From: CAVTQZ01 sp963737015
GTDB taxonomy: Bacteria; Actinomycetota; Acidimicrobiia; Acidimicrobiales; UBA8190
Reading direction: 5' to 3'
Length of the DNA stretch: 64,000 nt
Assembly (NCBI GenBank): GCA_963737015.1
Contig: CAVTQZ010000003.1
Coordinates: 197,694-261,693 of the forward strand
The position numbers were made by a program, and so were the translations under genes. Under the pieces are notes generated by a model. The model worked only from the letters and a program-made list of their open reading frames with translations, searched no databases and was not told the origin of the DNA. Shown here in pieces: positions 8,607-17,052 of this stretch (position 1 is the first letter of the stretch; every line of letters starts with the position of its first letter).

Positions 8607-8930
8607 ATGGAGGCCGCCATGCACGCCCTCGAGCCGCGTCCGAACAAACAGGACAACACCCCGCTCACTCTCTCCGTGTCCGAGACAGCAAAATTGCTCG
8701 GAGTCTCCCGAGACCTCGTCTACGACCTCGTCGCGCGGCGCGAGCTACCAGCGCTTCGTCTGGGCCGTCGGATCGTGCTTCCACGCAAGGCCATCGAAGA
8801 GCTCGTGAAGGGCGCCGCAGACGACGGACGGGACCAAGCCACAAACGAGAGCTCTTCCGGAATCGGTTCGGCTCTGCAGTACCCGACGGCGCGAACAACG
8901 CTCCAACTAGCGCCTCGCTTCCCAAGCTGA
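8607..8930 (+). CDS. Excisionase-family helix-turn-helix DNA-binding protein
   Basis: A 107-residue protein (ATG 8607; ATG 8619 also possible). Residues 20-75 form a MerR/excisionase-like winged HTH: LSVSETAKLLGVSRDLVYDL (helix-turn-helix), then ARRELPALRLGRRIVLPRKA (wing) and IEELVKG. Such proteins bind element DNA and steer an integrase toward excision, or act as small transcriptional regulators. It sits in the same element as the intact integrase at 1693 and just after the iteron-like cluster. The C-terminal 40 residues are low in complexity and probably unstructured. Confidence 0.75.
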   Translation: MEAAMHALEPRPNKQDNTPLTLSVSETAKLLGVSRDLVYDLVARRELPALRLGRRIVLPRKAIEELVKGAADDGRDQATNESSSGIGSALQYPTARTTLQLAPRFPS

Positions 8931-9292
8931 GCGGCCCCGGTGCTCACATCACGCTTCTCCTATGGAGCCCAAGTCGAGGCTACAGACATTTGCCACCTGT
9001 CAGGATGGCGTCGGCGCCATCCTTGCGGCCTCCCATCCTGCCTGAATCGTCGATGATCACGGCCCGTGGATCAAAGCCCAGGATTATCCTCGTCGGTGGA
9101 GTTCAGAATCGGCTGGCGGTGCTGGACGATCCTTCCTCAAGGTGGGAATCTCGACGCACACCTAATGCACGCGGTGCCTAAGGATTCTTGATTCCTGAAT
9201 CCCAAGCCGGACCTGCACCCCGGTGGCGGGTCCTCTGCGAACCCCATCCGAATTCTTCTGCTCGTTCCGCGCTCTGCCGGTAGCCTGGTGTC
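8931..9292. other. Intergenic region with a perfect hairpin
   Basis: A 360-bp gap without a recognised gene. It contains AGGATGGCG (9002-9010), a TCGG loop and CGCCATCCT (9015-9023), a perfect 9-bp stem with a 4-base loop. No T-run follows, so it is either a weak terminator for the HTH gene or an RNA/DNA hairpin of unknown use. Confidence 0.5.
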
Positions 9293-9556
9293 ATGGCCCA
9301 AGTTGTCGGCGTTGACAGAAAGGCGACTCGAGACGAGGTGATCGCGCATGCTGACGACCTCCGTCGCATCGCGGTCCTTCAAGGCTTCGCGAAGGTTCAG
9401 CTCCGCTCCGACGGGGCCATAATCGTCCATGACGAGACGCCGGGCTACAAACGGACGAATCGACTCGCAGCCTCGGCAACCGAGGTCGTGGGCGCGTACG
9501 TGCCCGTGATCACCGACGACGTGCCCGGTGCCGAGGAGGACGCCCCAACTCTGTGA
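9293..9556 (+). CDS. Small protein, putative antitoxin partner of the HepT-like RNase
   Basis: An 87-residue acidic protein from ATG 9293. Residues 1-65 look like a compact alpha/beta domain (RDEVIAHADDLRRIAVLQGF, then KVQLRSDGAIIVHDETPGYK), followed by an acidic tail (ITDDVPGAEEDAPTL). It is not a MNT nucleotidyltransferase: no GS-x-ARG or Asp-rich catalytic motif is visible. Its stop overlaps the next gene's GTG by 4 nt (GTGA), implying translational coupling. By position and size it could be the antitoxin of the downstream HEPN protein. I do not recognise the family. Confidence 0.6.
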   Translation: MAQVVGVDRKATRDEVIAHADDLRRIAVLQGFAKVQLRSDGAIIVHDETPGYKRTNRLAASATEVVGAYVPVITDDVPGAEEDAPTL

Positions 9557-9879
9557 CCGGAGAGGAGCTGCTCGACGCCCTCCTTGCGACTCTCGAACGG
9601 ATACGAAGGCTCCTCCCTAGTACTAAGCAGCAATGGGACGCCGAAGAGCCAACGAGGCTGGCGGTCGAGCGACTTTGGATCGAAGCAGGCAATACCGCCG
9701 AGGAGTATCGACGCTCGGCCCATCTCGCCCCAGGTTCCGACCCGTGGGGCGAGCTCTACGAGTATCGCAATCGCCTCGCCCACGCTTTACCAGGGGACAT
9801 CGATCTCGACCGGGTCTGGCACGACTCCACCACGGACCTCGACCGCCTAGAGGCCGACATCCGGGAACGTCGCGGCTAG
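9553..9879 (+). CDS. HepT-like (DUF86) HEPN ribonuclease, probable toxin
   Basis: A 108-residue all-helical protein matching HepT/DUF86. It has RLAVERLWIEAGNTAEEYRR (helix 2), PWGELYEYRNRLAHAL with the RNase motif R-N-x3-H (Arg72, Asn73, His77), and the conserved end DLDRVWHDSTTDLDRLEADI. HEPN proteins of this type cleave RNA or are held in check by a MNT nucleotidyltransferase partner. Here the partner position is taken by an unrelated 87-residue protein. It starts at GTG 9553, overlapping that gene by 4 nt, so the two are co-translated. It lies just inside the right end of element 1, a usual place for maintenance or defence modules. Confidence 0.8.
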   Translation: MTGEELLDALLATLERIRRLLPSTKQQWDAEEPTRLAVERLWIEAGNTAEEYRRSAHLAPGSDPWGELYEYRNRLAHALPGDIDLDRVWHDSTTDLDRLEADIRERRG

Positions 9880-10068
9880 CTCAAAGGCGCGTGATCTTGC
9901 TCGCGCGATACTTAGGGCGGAAAGGACTGAGGAACTCAAGGTTTCGGGCAAAAATCCGGGCAAAAACTCCCGGCAAATCGCCGCAAGGCGTGATCAGCCG
10001 TCGGGACTTCGATGCAGGTCAAGGCGTAAATCGACCAACGCCGACGAAGGCTGAGAACCGTCTGCAGG
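9880..10068 (+). repeat. Right-end arm region of element 1
   Basis: Contains GGGCAAAAA at 9946-9954 and 9958-9966 and GGCAAAT at 9972-9978. TGATCAGCCGT and AAGGCGTAAATCGAC follow before the att core. The block aligns base by base with 23650-23778 and, less well, with 26322-26428, so it is a conserved element terminus. Confidence 0.75.
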
Positions 10069-10122
10069 CTCTTGAAAAGCTTTGCCCCAAAAGGCCCGGG
10101 GGTTCGAATCCCTCCCCCTCCG
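10069..10122 (+). repeat. att core copy 1
   Basis: Fifty-four-nt copy of the tRNA-Ser 3' half (one mismatch, G to C in the variable arm). No 5' acceptor half precedes it, so it is not a tRNA gene. It marks the junction of elements 1 and 2. Confidence 0.9.
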
Positions 10123-10210
10123 CCCCACTGAACAGGTCTTTTCGCATCGGCGATGAAGGTGAAGTTCGATCACGGAGCTCCCGGACTACTCCTGGACGAC
10201 AGTTTTCCGC

Positions 10211-11356
10211 GTGCGAGGCTCCAAGACCGAGATCGCTCCGGGCGTTTGGAAACTGCGCGTGTACGCAGGGCGTCGACCCAATGGCTCACCCATTCAAATC
10301 ACGAAGACCGTCCATGCACCAGAGCGCAAGCCGGGCGCCGGTTCGAGGTTGGCGGACAACGAGCTTGCAAAGATGGTTGCGTCGGTCTCAACGGGGAAGG
10401 TCACGGTCGGCACTGAGACCGTGGCCAACCTACTCGACCTCTGGCTAAAGCACTGCGAATCCAACGGGCATTCCCCCAACACCATGCGCAGGTACAAGCA
10501 GCTGGCTGAGGCTGTAATACGACCGAAACTGGGGCGTGTCCGGGTTTCGAAGCTGACAGCACGTCATTTAGATGAGATCTACGCCGAAATGGTCGCCAAG
10601 GGGAACAAGCCTTTGACGATTCGACGCCTTCACACTGTCCTGAGCGCCATGCTCAGCCAGGGAGAGCGTTGGAACATGGTCGATTCCAACGTTGCTCGAA
10701 AGGCCCGGCCGCCAACCGTACACACCTAACAGATAGAGGCTCCTGATCTGAATCAGGTCCGAGCGATTGTCACTGAGGCCGAAGGTGTGGATCCGGTTCT
10801 GGCCGCCCTCCTATTCGTTGGCGCGCTGAACAGGAGCCCGGCGAGGTGAGCTGTGCGCCCTGCGGTGGGACGACGTCGACTGGCGAAACGGCCTATTGAC
10901 GATTGCTCGGTCAATATACGAGGTTGAGGGCGGTGGCTGGGGAGAGAAGGTCACCAAGAGGAATCAAGTGAGACGCTTGAGCCTGGACGACATCGGAATC
11001 GAGGTGCTTCGGCGGCATCGGTCGTCCGTGGAAAGCTCGCCGAAGATCTTGGAGCCCAGATCCCGCCTGACGGGTTCATCTTCAGTCGCTCGCCAGTAGG
11101 TTCAGAACCCATCCGTCCGAACGTCGTGACTCACTTCATGGCGAAATTGTCAAAGAGGTTGGGGTTCAAAACGCACATTCATGCCCTGAGGCATTTCTCC
11201 GCGACAGAGCTAATCGGACAAGGGCATGACGTCCGGACCGTCGCAGGGCGCCTTGGGCATGCGGATGCGAGCATCACCCTCCGGGTGTACAGCCACGTTC
11301 TGCCCGAACGAGACCGTCAGGCGGCTGCTGCCCTGGGCCGAGCACTCGCCCCCTAA
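10211..11356 (+). pseudogene. Decayed tyrosine recombinase of element 2
   Basis: It aligns along its length with the integrase at 1693: same start (MRGSKTEIAPGVWKLRV against MKGSKTEIAPGVWRLRV), core-binding domain and catalytic region. A TAA at 10727-10729 replaces the Glu codon of the intact copy. A frameshift at about 10830 disrupts TGARRGE, and another at about 11050 precedes the last piece. That piece keeps HALRHF, GRLGHAD and RVYSH with the nucleophilic Tyr. Three independent lesions mean it is inactive. The copies look well diverged, so it is probably an older integration of a sister element rather than a recent duplication. Confidence 0.9.
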
Positions 11357-11919
11357 CGTTCGCGCAACAGCTCTGATGGATTAGGCGGTCGATGTGCTTA
11401 GACGCGATCGAGCGTTCAGAAGCCAATAGCGAGCCGCCCTTGGCATATGGATAAACCGCATGCGCCACGGGATCGAGGTCGTGATCACCGGCCGGGGCAT
11501 TCCGGTAGCGAGCTCATGGTCCTCAGCACCACGTCAACCCTCGAGCGCCTCGTCGCTTATGGTCTGATATCTCCTGCCAAAGTCCCGCGTCCTCCAAAGA
11601 CATCTGAGCGCTCGCCTCGGACCCGAAGTGCCGGCAGAGATAGGACGACCTGATGGGTAACCTGACAGATCTCCTAGTCCGCCCCTCTGAACGTTGCTAA
11701 CTGTGATCGAACGGTGAAGTACGGTAGAGGAGCCATGCGTCAGGACCTCCATAGCAGCGGTCATCTGAGCGATGTAGAGGCTGACCTGTTCTCGAATCCC
11801 TTCAAGAACTGCGAAGTCTTCGGCAGCGTCTAAGCGCCTCAAATACCTCAAAAGAAGACGGAAGCGTCCGTGACGATCTCCCATGTTCATCACCGTTGTA
11901 AAAAGTCAATCCAACAAAG
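11357..11919. other. Intergenic stretch with antitoxin remnant
   Basis: About 560 bp after the dead integrase. Apart from the Phd/YefM-like fragment listed separately, no gene was recognised. A 119-codon minus-strand frame (11534-11893) has no familiar motif and is left uncalled. Confidence 0.4.
11439..11653 (+). pseudogene. Phd/YefM-type antitoxin remnant
   Basis: Frame one reads INRMRHGIEVVITGRGIPVAS, the DNA-binding-end signature of Phd/YefM antitoxins (usually VVITDRGRPVARLVP). After about 11505 the similarity moves to another frame (TLERLVAYGLISPAKVPRPP), matching the usual tail. The N-terminus and any toxin partner are missing. It is a decayed maintenance module. Confidence 0.5.
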
Positions 11920-12795
11920 ATGAATGGAACTCGACGTTCGCACTCTCTGGTAAGCATCATCATCCCCGTCTACAACGCGGCGCGCCATATCGGTGAGCAG
12001 CTTGCCAGCTTGAAACGACAAGATTACGAAGGACCGTTCGAGGTCGTAATCGCCGACAACGGATCGAAAGACGACACTGTCGGTATTGCAAAGAGCTTCG
12101 CTGGGAGCCTTGACCTGCACGTAATCGACGCGTCTGCGGTAAGCGGCGCGGGACCGGCTAGAAATGCGGCCGCTGAAGTGACGCAAGGGGACTTGTTGGT
12201 CTTCGCAGATGCTGACGACGTAGCGAGCGTGGGCTGGTTGCGCCACCTAGTCGCCGCATCTCCACAGTGGGATCTTACGGGCGGCCCGTACGATCTCGAC
12301 TTGCTCAACTCGTCCATCGTTCAAGCATGGCGCAAACCACTTCCTAAGGACCGATTTCCAATAGGTCACGCCTTCCTCCCCTTCGCAATGAGCGGCAATC
12401 TCGCGGTATTGAGAGAGACCTTTAAACATATTGGTGGCTTCCGGGAAGGCCAGCAGGAAGACGTCGACTTTAGTTGGCGTGCCCAGCTCAGCGGATACAC
12501 ATTGGGATTCGCTCGCGATGCTGTGATGCATTATCGGCAGCGTTCGACAGTTCGAGGGCACGCAACACAGGCTTTTGGTCGGGGCGACGCTAGCGTCCGA
12601 CTATATCGGGACTTTCGGAAACAAGGTATGCCACGGACACCAGCGTGGATAAGACTTCTGGGGATGACAAGATGTCTCTCTCGAGCTCCTCGCAGCCTCG
12701 TGGATCCACGAAAAAGGGGTTACTGGGCCGGTGACTTCGCTTACAGAGCGGGGAACATCGGCGGGAGCATACGTTATCGAGTGCTCTTCCTTTGA
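11920..12795 (+). CDS. Family 2 glycosyltransferase
   Basis: A 291-residue GT-A enzyme that would transfer a sugar from a nucleotide donor in surface-glycan synthesis. It has VSIIIPVYNAARHIGEQLAS at the N-terminus, EVVIADNGSKDDTV, nucleotide-binding LLVFADADDVAS (DxD-type), an acceptor-site region GGFREGQQEDVDFSWRAQ (ED motif) and a conserved tail GNIGGSIRYRVLFL. No membrane segment is present. The tail and the DVDFSWRAQ region closely match the GT2 at 18391, so the two are paralogues at opposite ends of the cluster. It is the first gene after the decayed integrase region, and codon use is less GC-rich than in the backbone. Confidence 0.88.
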   Translation: MNGTRRSHSLVSIIIPVYNAARHIGEQLASLKRQDYEGPFEVVIADNGSKDDTVGIAKSFAGSLDLHVIDASAVSGAGPARNAAAEVTQGDLLVFADADDVASVGWLRHLVAASPQWDLTGGPYDLDLLNSSIVQAWRKPLPKDRFPIGHAFLPFAMSGNLAVLRETFKHIGGFREGQQEDVDFSWRAQLSGYTLGFARDAVMHYRQRSTVRGHATQAFGRGDASVRLYRDFRKQGMPRTPAWIRLLGMTRCLSRAPRSLVDPRKRGYWAGDFAYRAGNIGGSIRYRVLFL

Positions 12796-12943
12796 GCCTC
12801 GGGCATGGTTCACTCTGAAACCTTGGCTGGCCTGATGGCCGACCGATCTGGGTCCCACGCTCTGCCAGAGAGGTACCAATGAGACTTTTGGTACCACGAA
12901 TATCCGCTCCTTTCCATGTGCTCCATGTGCGAATCTTCAAGCG

Positions 12944-14161
12944 TCAAGCTTCTTGTTGAGAGCCCAACGCCGCTCGCAGCAGGGTACCGGCAACGCTCGA
13001 CGCGCGGCGATCAGAGCGAAACCGGTTCACTCCCTCGGTTCTCACCAGCCGACCGGATCGAAGAACGTTCAGCGCGTCACGGAGGCGTAGCGCATCACCA
13101 CTGGGAAATAAAACACCCAGACCGTATTCGACAACCTCTGCCGCGGCTGCTCCAGGCTCGGAGCAGCAAACCGGCAAACCGTAGGCGACGGCATCGCAAA
13201 GTGTTCCGCTATCGTTGTTCACTCCTGCACCGAAACTCATGATGGCGACGTCCGCCTCAGCGAAAACCGATCTCTTGCTTTCAGCATCAAGGTAGCCATC
13301 TACCGTCGAGACAGCGCTCAGCTCTGCGTCAGGGTGAGTCGCTTTGAACTTCTCCACCTCCGCGTCCACACCCGCACCAGCGAGAACTAGACGGCCAGGG
13401 GCACCATGGCCCTCGTACGCCTCGATAACCGTTTGCAGGTCCTTGGCGCGGTGTGCCTCTCCGAAGACCAGAGCCACTTGCGCCTTCTCGCTCTCTGTAA
13501 TGGAGTGGCCGGCGGTCCTGTTGCCACCACAACCAGGTATCGGCTCACACATCCCGCTCGCATCGGCGTCGTCGATCATTGCGATAGGAGCGATCGCCGC
13601 CTCGAGCCAGGGAGCCGCAGACACCCAGCCTTCTAGAACGGAAGGGTTGTTGGCAACGATCCGGACGGATCCGGCGGCTCGTCTGCGAAGCATCTCCATA
13701 GCACGAGGGAGCCACTGAAGTCGCAGCGGTCGCCGAATGCCGGGTGCAGAAAATCGGTAGACCGCCCAATGCGTCCTGAGCGGAGCGAAGAGAGCGCGAT
13801 AGATGGGATCGCCCATCATGGAGAGCTCGATTACGACCGCTCGACTCTTGTCCCTCCGCAACTGGATCCTCACGGCAAGAACAAGGATGACCTGGGCCGG
13901 TGCCATCATGATTCCCCACAGGGCGGGAAAGCGCGCTCGCGTTCGTTCGATGGCTGCTTGAGCTTGCTGAAGCCAATCCGGATACGCCCATACACTCACT
14001 CCCTCGACGAGTGGAATCCCTCCGGCTGGGGCGACGTTCGAGGAGACCAACACAGTGACGCTGTGGCCAGTGGCTGCCAGCCCGTTCGCCAACTGCACGA
14101 CCATCGTCGGGCGGTGCCCCTCGAGACGGTGCGCGTCGTCCTCGACCAACAGAACATTCAT
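12944..14161 (-). CDS. GT-B glycosyltransferase (GT4-like), paralogue A
   Basis: A 405-residue protein from ATG 14161 (MNVLLVEDDAHRLEGHRPTM). The frame opens earlier, at 14266, but similarity to the sister protein begins here. The N-terminal Rossmann domain is followed by a C-terminal donor-binding domain: VALVFGEAHRAKDLQTVIEA, GRLVLAGAGVD, ADVAIMSFGAGVNNDSGTLC and GLPVCCSEPGAAAAEVVEYG, as in GT4 enzymes. It is divergent from the paralogue at 14455 and shares its domain order and most motifs, so it is an inverted duplication. Sugar specificity is unknown. Confidence 0.8.
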   Translation of the reverse strand: MNVLLVEDDAHRLEGHRPTMVVQLANGLAATGHSVTVLVSSNVAPAGGIPLVEGVSVWAYPDWLQQAQAAIERTRARFPALWGIMMAPAQVILVLAVRIQLRRDKSRAVVIELSMMGDPIYRALFAPLRTHWAVYRFSAPGIRRPLRLQWLPRAMEMLRRRAAGSVRIVANNPSVLEGWVSAAPWLEAAIAPIAMIDDADASGMCEPIPGCGGNRTAGHSITESEKAQVALVFGEAHRAKDLQTVIEAYEGHGAPGRLVLAGAGVDAEVEKFKATHPDAELSAVSTVDGYLDAESKRSVFAEADVAIMSFGAGVNNDSGTLCDAVAYGLPVCCSEPGAAAAEVVEYGLGVLFPSGDALRLRDALNVLRSGRLVRTEGVNRFRSDRRASSVAGTLLRAALGSQQEA

Positions 14162-14299
14162 TTGACCAGAGGATCCCATCGTGTAGAAATTCGTCCCACC
14201 TCCCCGTGGTGGGGCCTGTCTTTCTTCGCCAGCTTCCCCAGGCTGCACGGTAGTTCTATCCGACAACTCGAGGCATGGTGTGCCTTACCTTCACTAGCC

Positions 14300-14384
14300 C
14301 GGATTTCTTCACTAGATGGCATGCGTTGATAAGCGCGCATGCGCTGAAACGCCCCCCGGACAGGCGAATAGCATGAGCTTGCGA
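14300..14384 (+). repeat. Dispersed 85-bp repeat, copy 1
   Basis: CGGATTTCTTCACTAGATGG through GAGCTTGCGA in the gap between the divergent GT-B genes. A clearly related copy lies at 16681-16763, direct orientation, with small indels. It could be a shared promoter or operator, or a miniature element. Confidence 0.65.
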
Positions 14385-14454
14385 ATCAATGCCGGCGGCA
14401 ACCACTGCCGAGCCGGGAGTTGCCCGAGCTTCGTTCCATGCGATAATTCTGCCG

Positions 14455-15726
14455 GTGAAGGTTCTGTTGGTGGAGGAGAACGCGCACCGCCTCGAGGGCC
14501 ATTACCCGACTTTGATTATACGGTTAGCAAACGCGCTAGCTTTAGCTGGACACGACGTAAGCGTGCTTGCCTCCACGGGCCTTGCGGAAACAGACAAAGG
14601 CATTGCGGTCGCCCAAGGAGTGCAGATACGACCGTATCCCCGCCCGCTCCAGCGGCTCTTGGCGTCCGTGACCACCCTTCGGAAATGGGGACGCAGCAGT
14701 CACCTCGCGGAGGTAGTGAAGACCCTCGCCAGGATCTTCGCGGAAGTGATCTCCGTTCTAGCAGTTAGGCACCGATTGCGTCGCGATGGTCGAGACACCT
14801 TGGTGATCGAGCTAACATTGACTGCCGATCCCGTCTTCCGGACCTTGTTGGCACCTTTGAAGACGCATTGGGCGGTGTACCAACTCTTGCCACCAAGATC
14901 GCGCCGGTCGTTGCGGCATCAAGGATTGCCGCGGGAGATCAACCGATGGCGTCAGAGGGCTGGGGGCTCCGTTCGCATCGTTGCGACTCAAGCAGTGGTG
15001 GACAAATGGCGCTCCGCGATGCCCTGGTTGGAGATAGCAGTAGCGCACATTACGATTATCGATGATCTCGATTCCCAGCGCGCTACCGCAGCCGTGATCG
15101 ATGTCGAATCCAGCGCAACGCGATCTGGCCGATCCAATACCAGGGACGGCGACGGATCCTTGGCCCTTGTGTTCGGGTACGTTCACCCATTCAAGGACTT
15201 ACAGACAGTGATAGCAGCTTACGACGGTCGGGACGCACCGGGCCGAGTAGTCCTAGCGGGCAGGGGAACAGGAGAAGCTCTGAGCAGGTACATATCCGAA
15301 AATCCAAATGCCGACCTGCGAGCCGTCACTACCATCGACAGCTACGTCGATGAGAAGACAAAGGCTTTACTCTATGCTGAGGCCGACATCGCCATCCTGA
15401 GCTTCGTTCCTGCGATCTCGAATGACAGCGGAACTCTCTGTGACGCCGTCACCCACGGACTGCCGATCTGCTGCTCCGGACCAAGCGCCCCCGCGACAGA
15501 CGTGATGGAATACGACCTGGGTCTCGTCTTTCCAAGTGGTGACCCCGTTCGATTGCGCGAGAGCGTACGAGGCCTCGTAGGCGGAGACGGGGTCGCAATC
15601 GAGGGCCGAAATCGCTACCGCGCCGAACACGCCGCGACGCACGTGGGTAATTCCCTATTGAGAGCCGCGACCCCGGTCGACTTACTGGAAAGTGCCGAAC
15701 TCTTCGAGGGGGACACCCATGGATAA
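14455..15726 (+). CDS. GT-B glycosyltransferase (GT4-like), paralogue B
   Basis: A 423-residue protein from GTG 14455 (VKVLLVEENAHRLEGHYPTL), the point where similarity to paralogue A begins. Shared landmarks are LKTHWAVYQL, SLALVFGYVHPFKDLQTVIA, GRVVLAGRGTG, ADIAILSFVPAISNDSGTLC and GLPICCSGPSAPATDVMEYD. The final codons overlap the GDP-fucose synthase start by 8 nt, so the two are translationally coupled and probably act on the same glycan. The acceptor is unknown. Confidence 0.82.
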   Translation: MKVLLVEENAHRLEGHYPTLIIRLANALALAGHDVSVLASTGLAETDKGIAVAQGVQIRPYPRPLQRLLASVTTLRKWGRSSHLAEVVKTLARIFAEVISVLAVRHRLRRDGRDTLVIELTLTADPVFRTLLAPLKTHWAVYQLLPPRSRRSLRHQGLPREINRWRQRAGGSVRIVATQAVVDKWRSAMPWLEIAVAHITIIDDLDSQRATAAVIDVESSATRSGRSNTRDGDGSLALVFGYVHPFKDLQTVIAAYDGRDAPGRVVLAGRGTGEALSRYISENPNADLRAVTTIDSYVDEKTKALLYAEADIAILSFVPAISNDSGTLCDAVTHGLPICCSGPSAPATDVMEYDLGLVFPSGDPVRLRESVRGLVGGDGVAIEGRNRYRAEHAATHVGNSLLRAATPVDLLESAELFEGDTHG

Positions 15727-16660
15727 AAGAGCGCCGATCTTCGTGGCGGGACATAGGGGCCTCGTCGGCTCGGCTCTCGTCCGTAGCTTGACGGGAGGAG
15801 GATGGACAAACCTTCTGACGGTCGGCAGGGCGGAACTCGACCTGCGTGATCAGTCTGCAGTAAATGTCTGGTTCGACAGACATCGGCCCGAGTACGTGAT
15901 CGTCGCGGCTGGGACCGTTGGAGGTATTCTCGCCAACTCGACTCGCCCCGCCGAATTCATCTACGACAACCTGATGATCCACGCCACCGTGGTCCACGCC
16001 AGTTATATTTTCGGCGTAAATAAGCTCCTATACCTCGGGAGCTCCTGTATCTATCCTCGACTAGCGGCTCAACCGATGACGGAGGAAGAGCTTCTCACCG
16101 GGCCCTTGGAGCCAACCAACGAATCCTACGCCGTCGCCAAAGTCGCTGGTATCAAGCTCTGCGCAGCGTATCGCAGACAATACGGCTGTGACTTCATCTC
16201 GGCCATGCCGACGAACCTCTACGGACCCAACGACAACTTCAACCTTGAGTCTGCACACGTCCTTCCGGCTCTGATCCGCAAGTTCCACGAGGCGCGTCGA
16301 CGCGGCGACGAAGACGTCACAGTCTGGGGAACCGGATCAGCGGTTCGGGAGTTCCTTCATGTCGACGATCTGGCAGATGCCTGTATCTGCCTGCTGCAGA
16401 GCTACAGCGACGAGATGCACATAAACGTCGGAACCGGACATGGGGTGTCGATAGCAGATCTCGCCCGGACCATCGGCGATGTCGTACATCCTCAGGCGCG
16501 GGTCGTATTCGATACATCCAAGCCTGACGGGATGCCCACAAAGGTGCTGGACGTGTCGCGGTTGTGGACGCTCGGTTGGAAGTCACAGGTTTCCTTACGT
16601 GAAGGTCTTGAGTCGACGTACAAGTGGTACATCGAGAACGAGGCCAGTGCACGGCGCTGA
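15719..16660 (+). CDS. fcl: GDP-L-fucose synthase
   Basis: A 313-residue extended SDR enzyme. It epimerises and reduces GDP-4-keto-6-deoxymannose to GDP-L-fucose with NADPH. It has the N-terminal GHRGLVGSALVRSL glycine motif, SSCIYPRLAAQPMTEEELL, catalytic YAVAK (Tyr and Lys), MPTNLYGPNDNF and the C-terminal substrate region REFLHVDDLADACI. ATG 15719 overlaps the upstream GT stop. No GDP-mannose dehydratase lies in the window, so that precursor step must be encoded elsewhere. It indicates that the cluster builds a fucose-containing glycan. Confidence 0.93.
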   Translation: MDKRAPIFVAGHRGLVGSALVRSLTGGGWTNLLTVGRAELDLRDQSAVNVWFDRHRPEYVIVAAGTVGGILANSTRPAEFIYDNLMIHATVVHASYIFGVNKLLYLGSSCIYPRLAAQPMTEEELLTGPLEPTNESYAVAKVAGIKLCAAYRRQYGCDFISAMPTNLYGPNDNFNLESAHVLPALIRKFHEARRRGDEDVTVWGTGSAVREFLHVDDLADACICLLQSYSDEMHINVGTGHGVSIADLARTIGDVVHPQARVVFDTSKPDGMPTKVLDVSRLWTLGWKSQVSLREGLESTYKWYIENEASARR

Positions 16661-17052
16661 ACAATCCTGTATCTAAGCGCCGGATTCTTCACTAGATTGC
16701 ATGCGTTGACGAGCGTGCACTCGCGGAAATGTCCTCCGGACACGGGAAACTGGAGCTTGCAGACCGCCAGTGACCCAATCAGGAGGGCATTCCGAGATGA
16801 AGCTATCCGAACCGCGCGGCGCTCTGTGCTCAAGGGTGACGAATGCGTCGGCCGCCGAGTCAGACCTCTAGCGCTATCAACTCCAAGGCCGCAATCGACT
16901 GTCCATAGTCTGCTTTACGCACGCGGCAAGCGACTTGGTGAAGAATCCGGGTCAGCTCTTGGCTGCTGTTGGCAGACGGCGAACACTCGGCGTCTCCCAG
17001 TCGGGGTGGACTGCCTCGTCCTCGCCTTGACGGGGACTGATCTGCGCCGGAC
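16661..17052. other. Intergenic region with repeat copy 2
   Basis: About 390 bp between convergent genes. It holds the second dispersed repeat (16681-16763); no credible gene was seen in the rest. Confidence 0.5.
16681..16763 (+). repeat. Dispersed 85-bp repeat, copy 2
   Basis: CGGATTCTTCACTAGATTGC onward, matching 14300-14384 in the same orientation. It sits right after the fucose synthase gene, so copies 1 and 2 flank the paralogue B-fcl pair like boundary repeats. Confidence 0.65.

Larger units (their letters stand above)
1539..10122 (+). mobile_element. Integrative element 1 in tRNA-Ser (attL 1541-1594, next att 10069-10122)
   Basis: The element is bounded by the tRNA-Ser 3' half and a second 54-nt copy of it differing at one base. 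The integrase gene starts 100 bp inside the left att, and an excisionase-like HTH gene and a HEPN-type gene pair lie near the right end. Arm-like GGGCAAAA repeats sit inside both ends. It also carries an IS110-family IS, a TPR protein and a cytochrome b-like gene. No conjugation, replication or capsid genes were recognised, so it may depend on a helper element. Confidence 0.8.

Noticed and set aside
11534..11893. 119-codon minus-strand gene
   Set aside because: No recognisable motif; it overlaps the antitoxin remnant and lacks supporting context.
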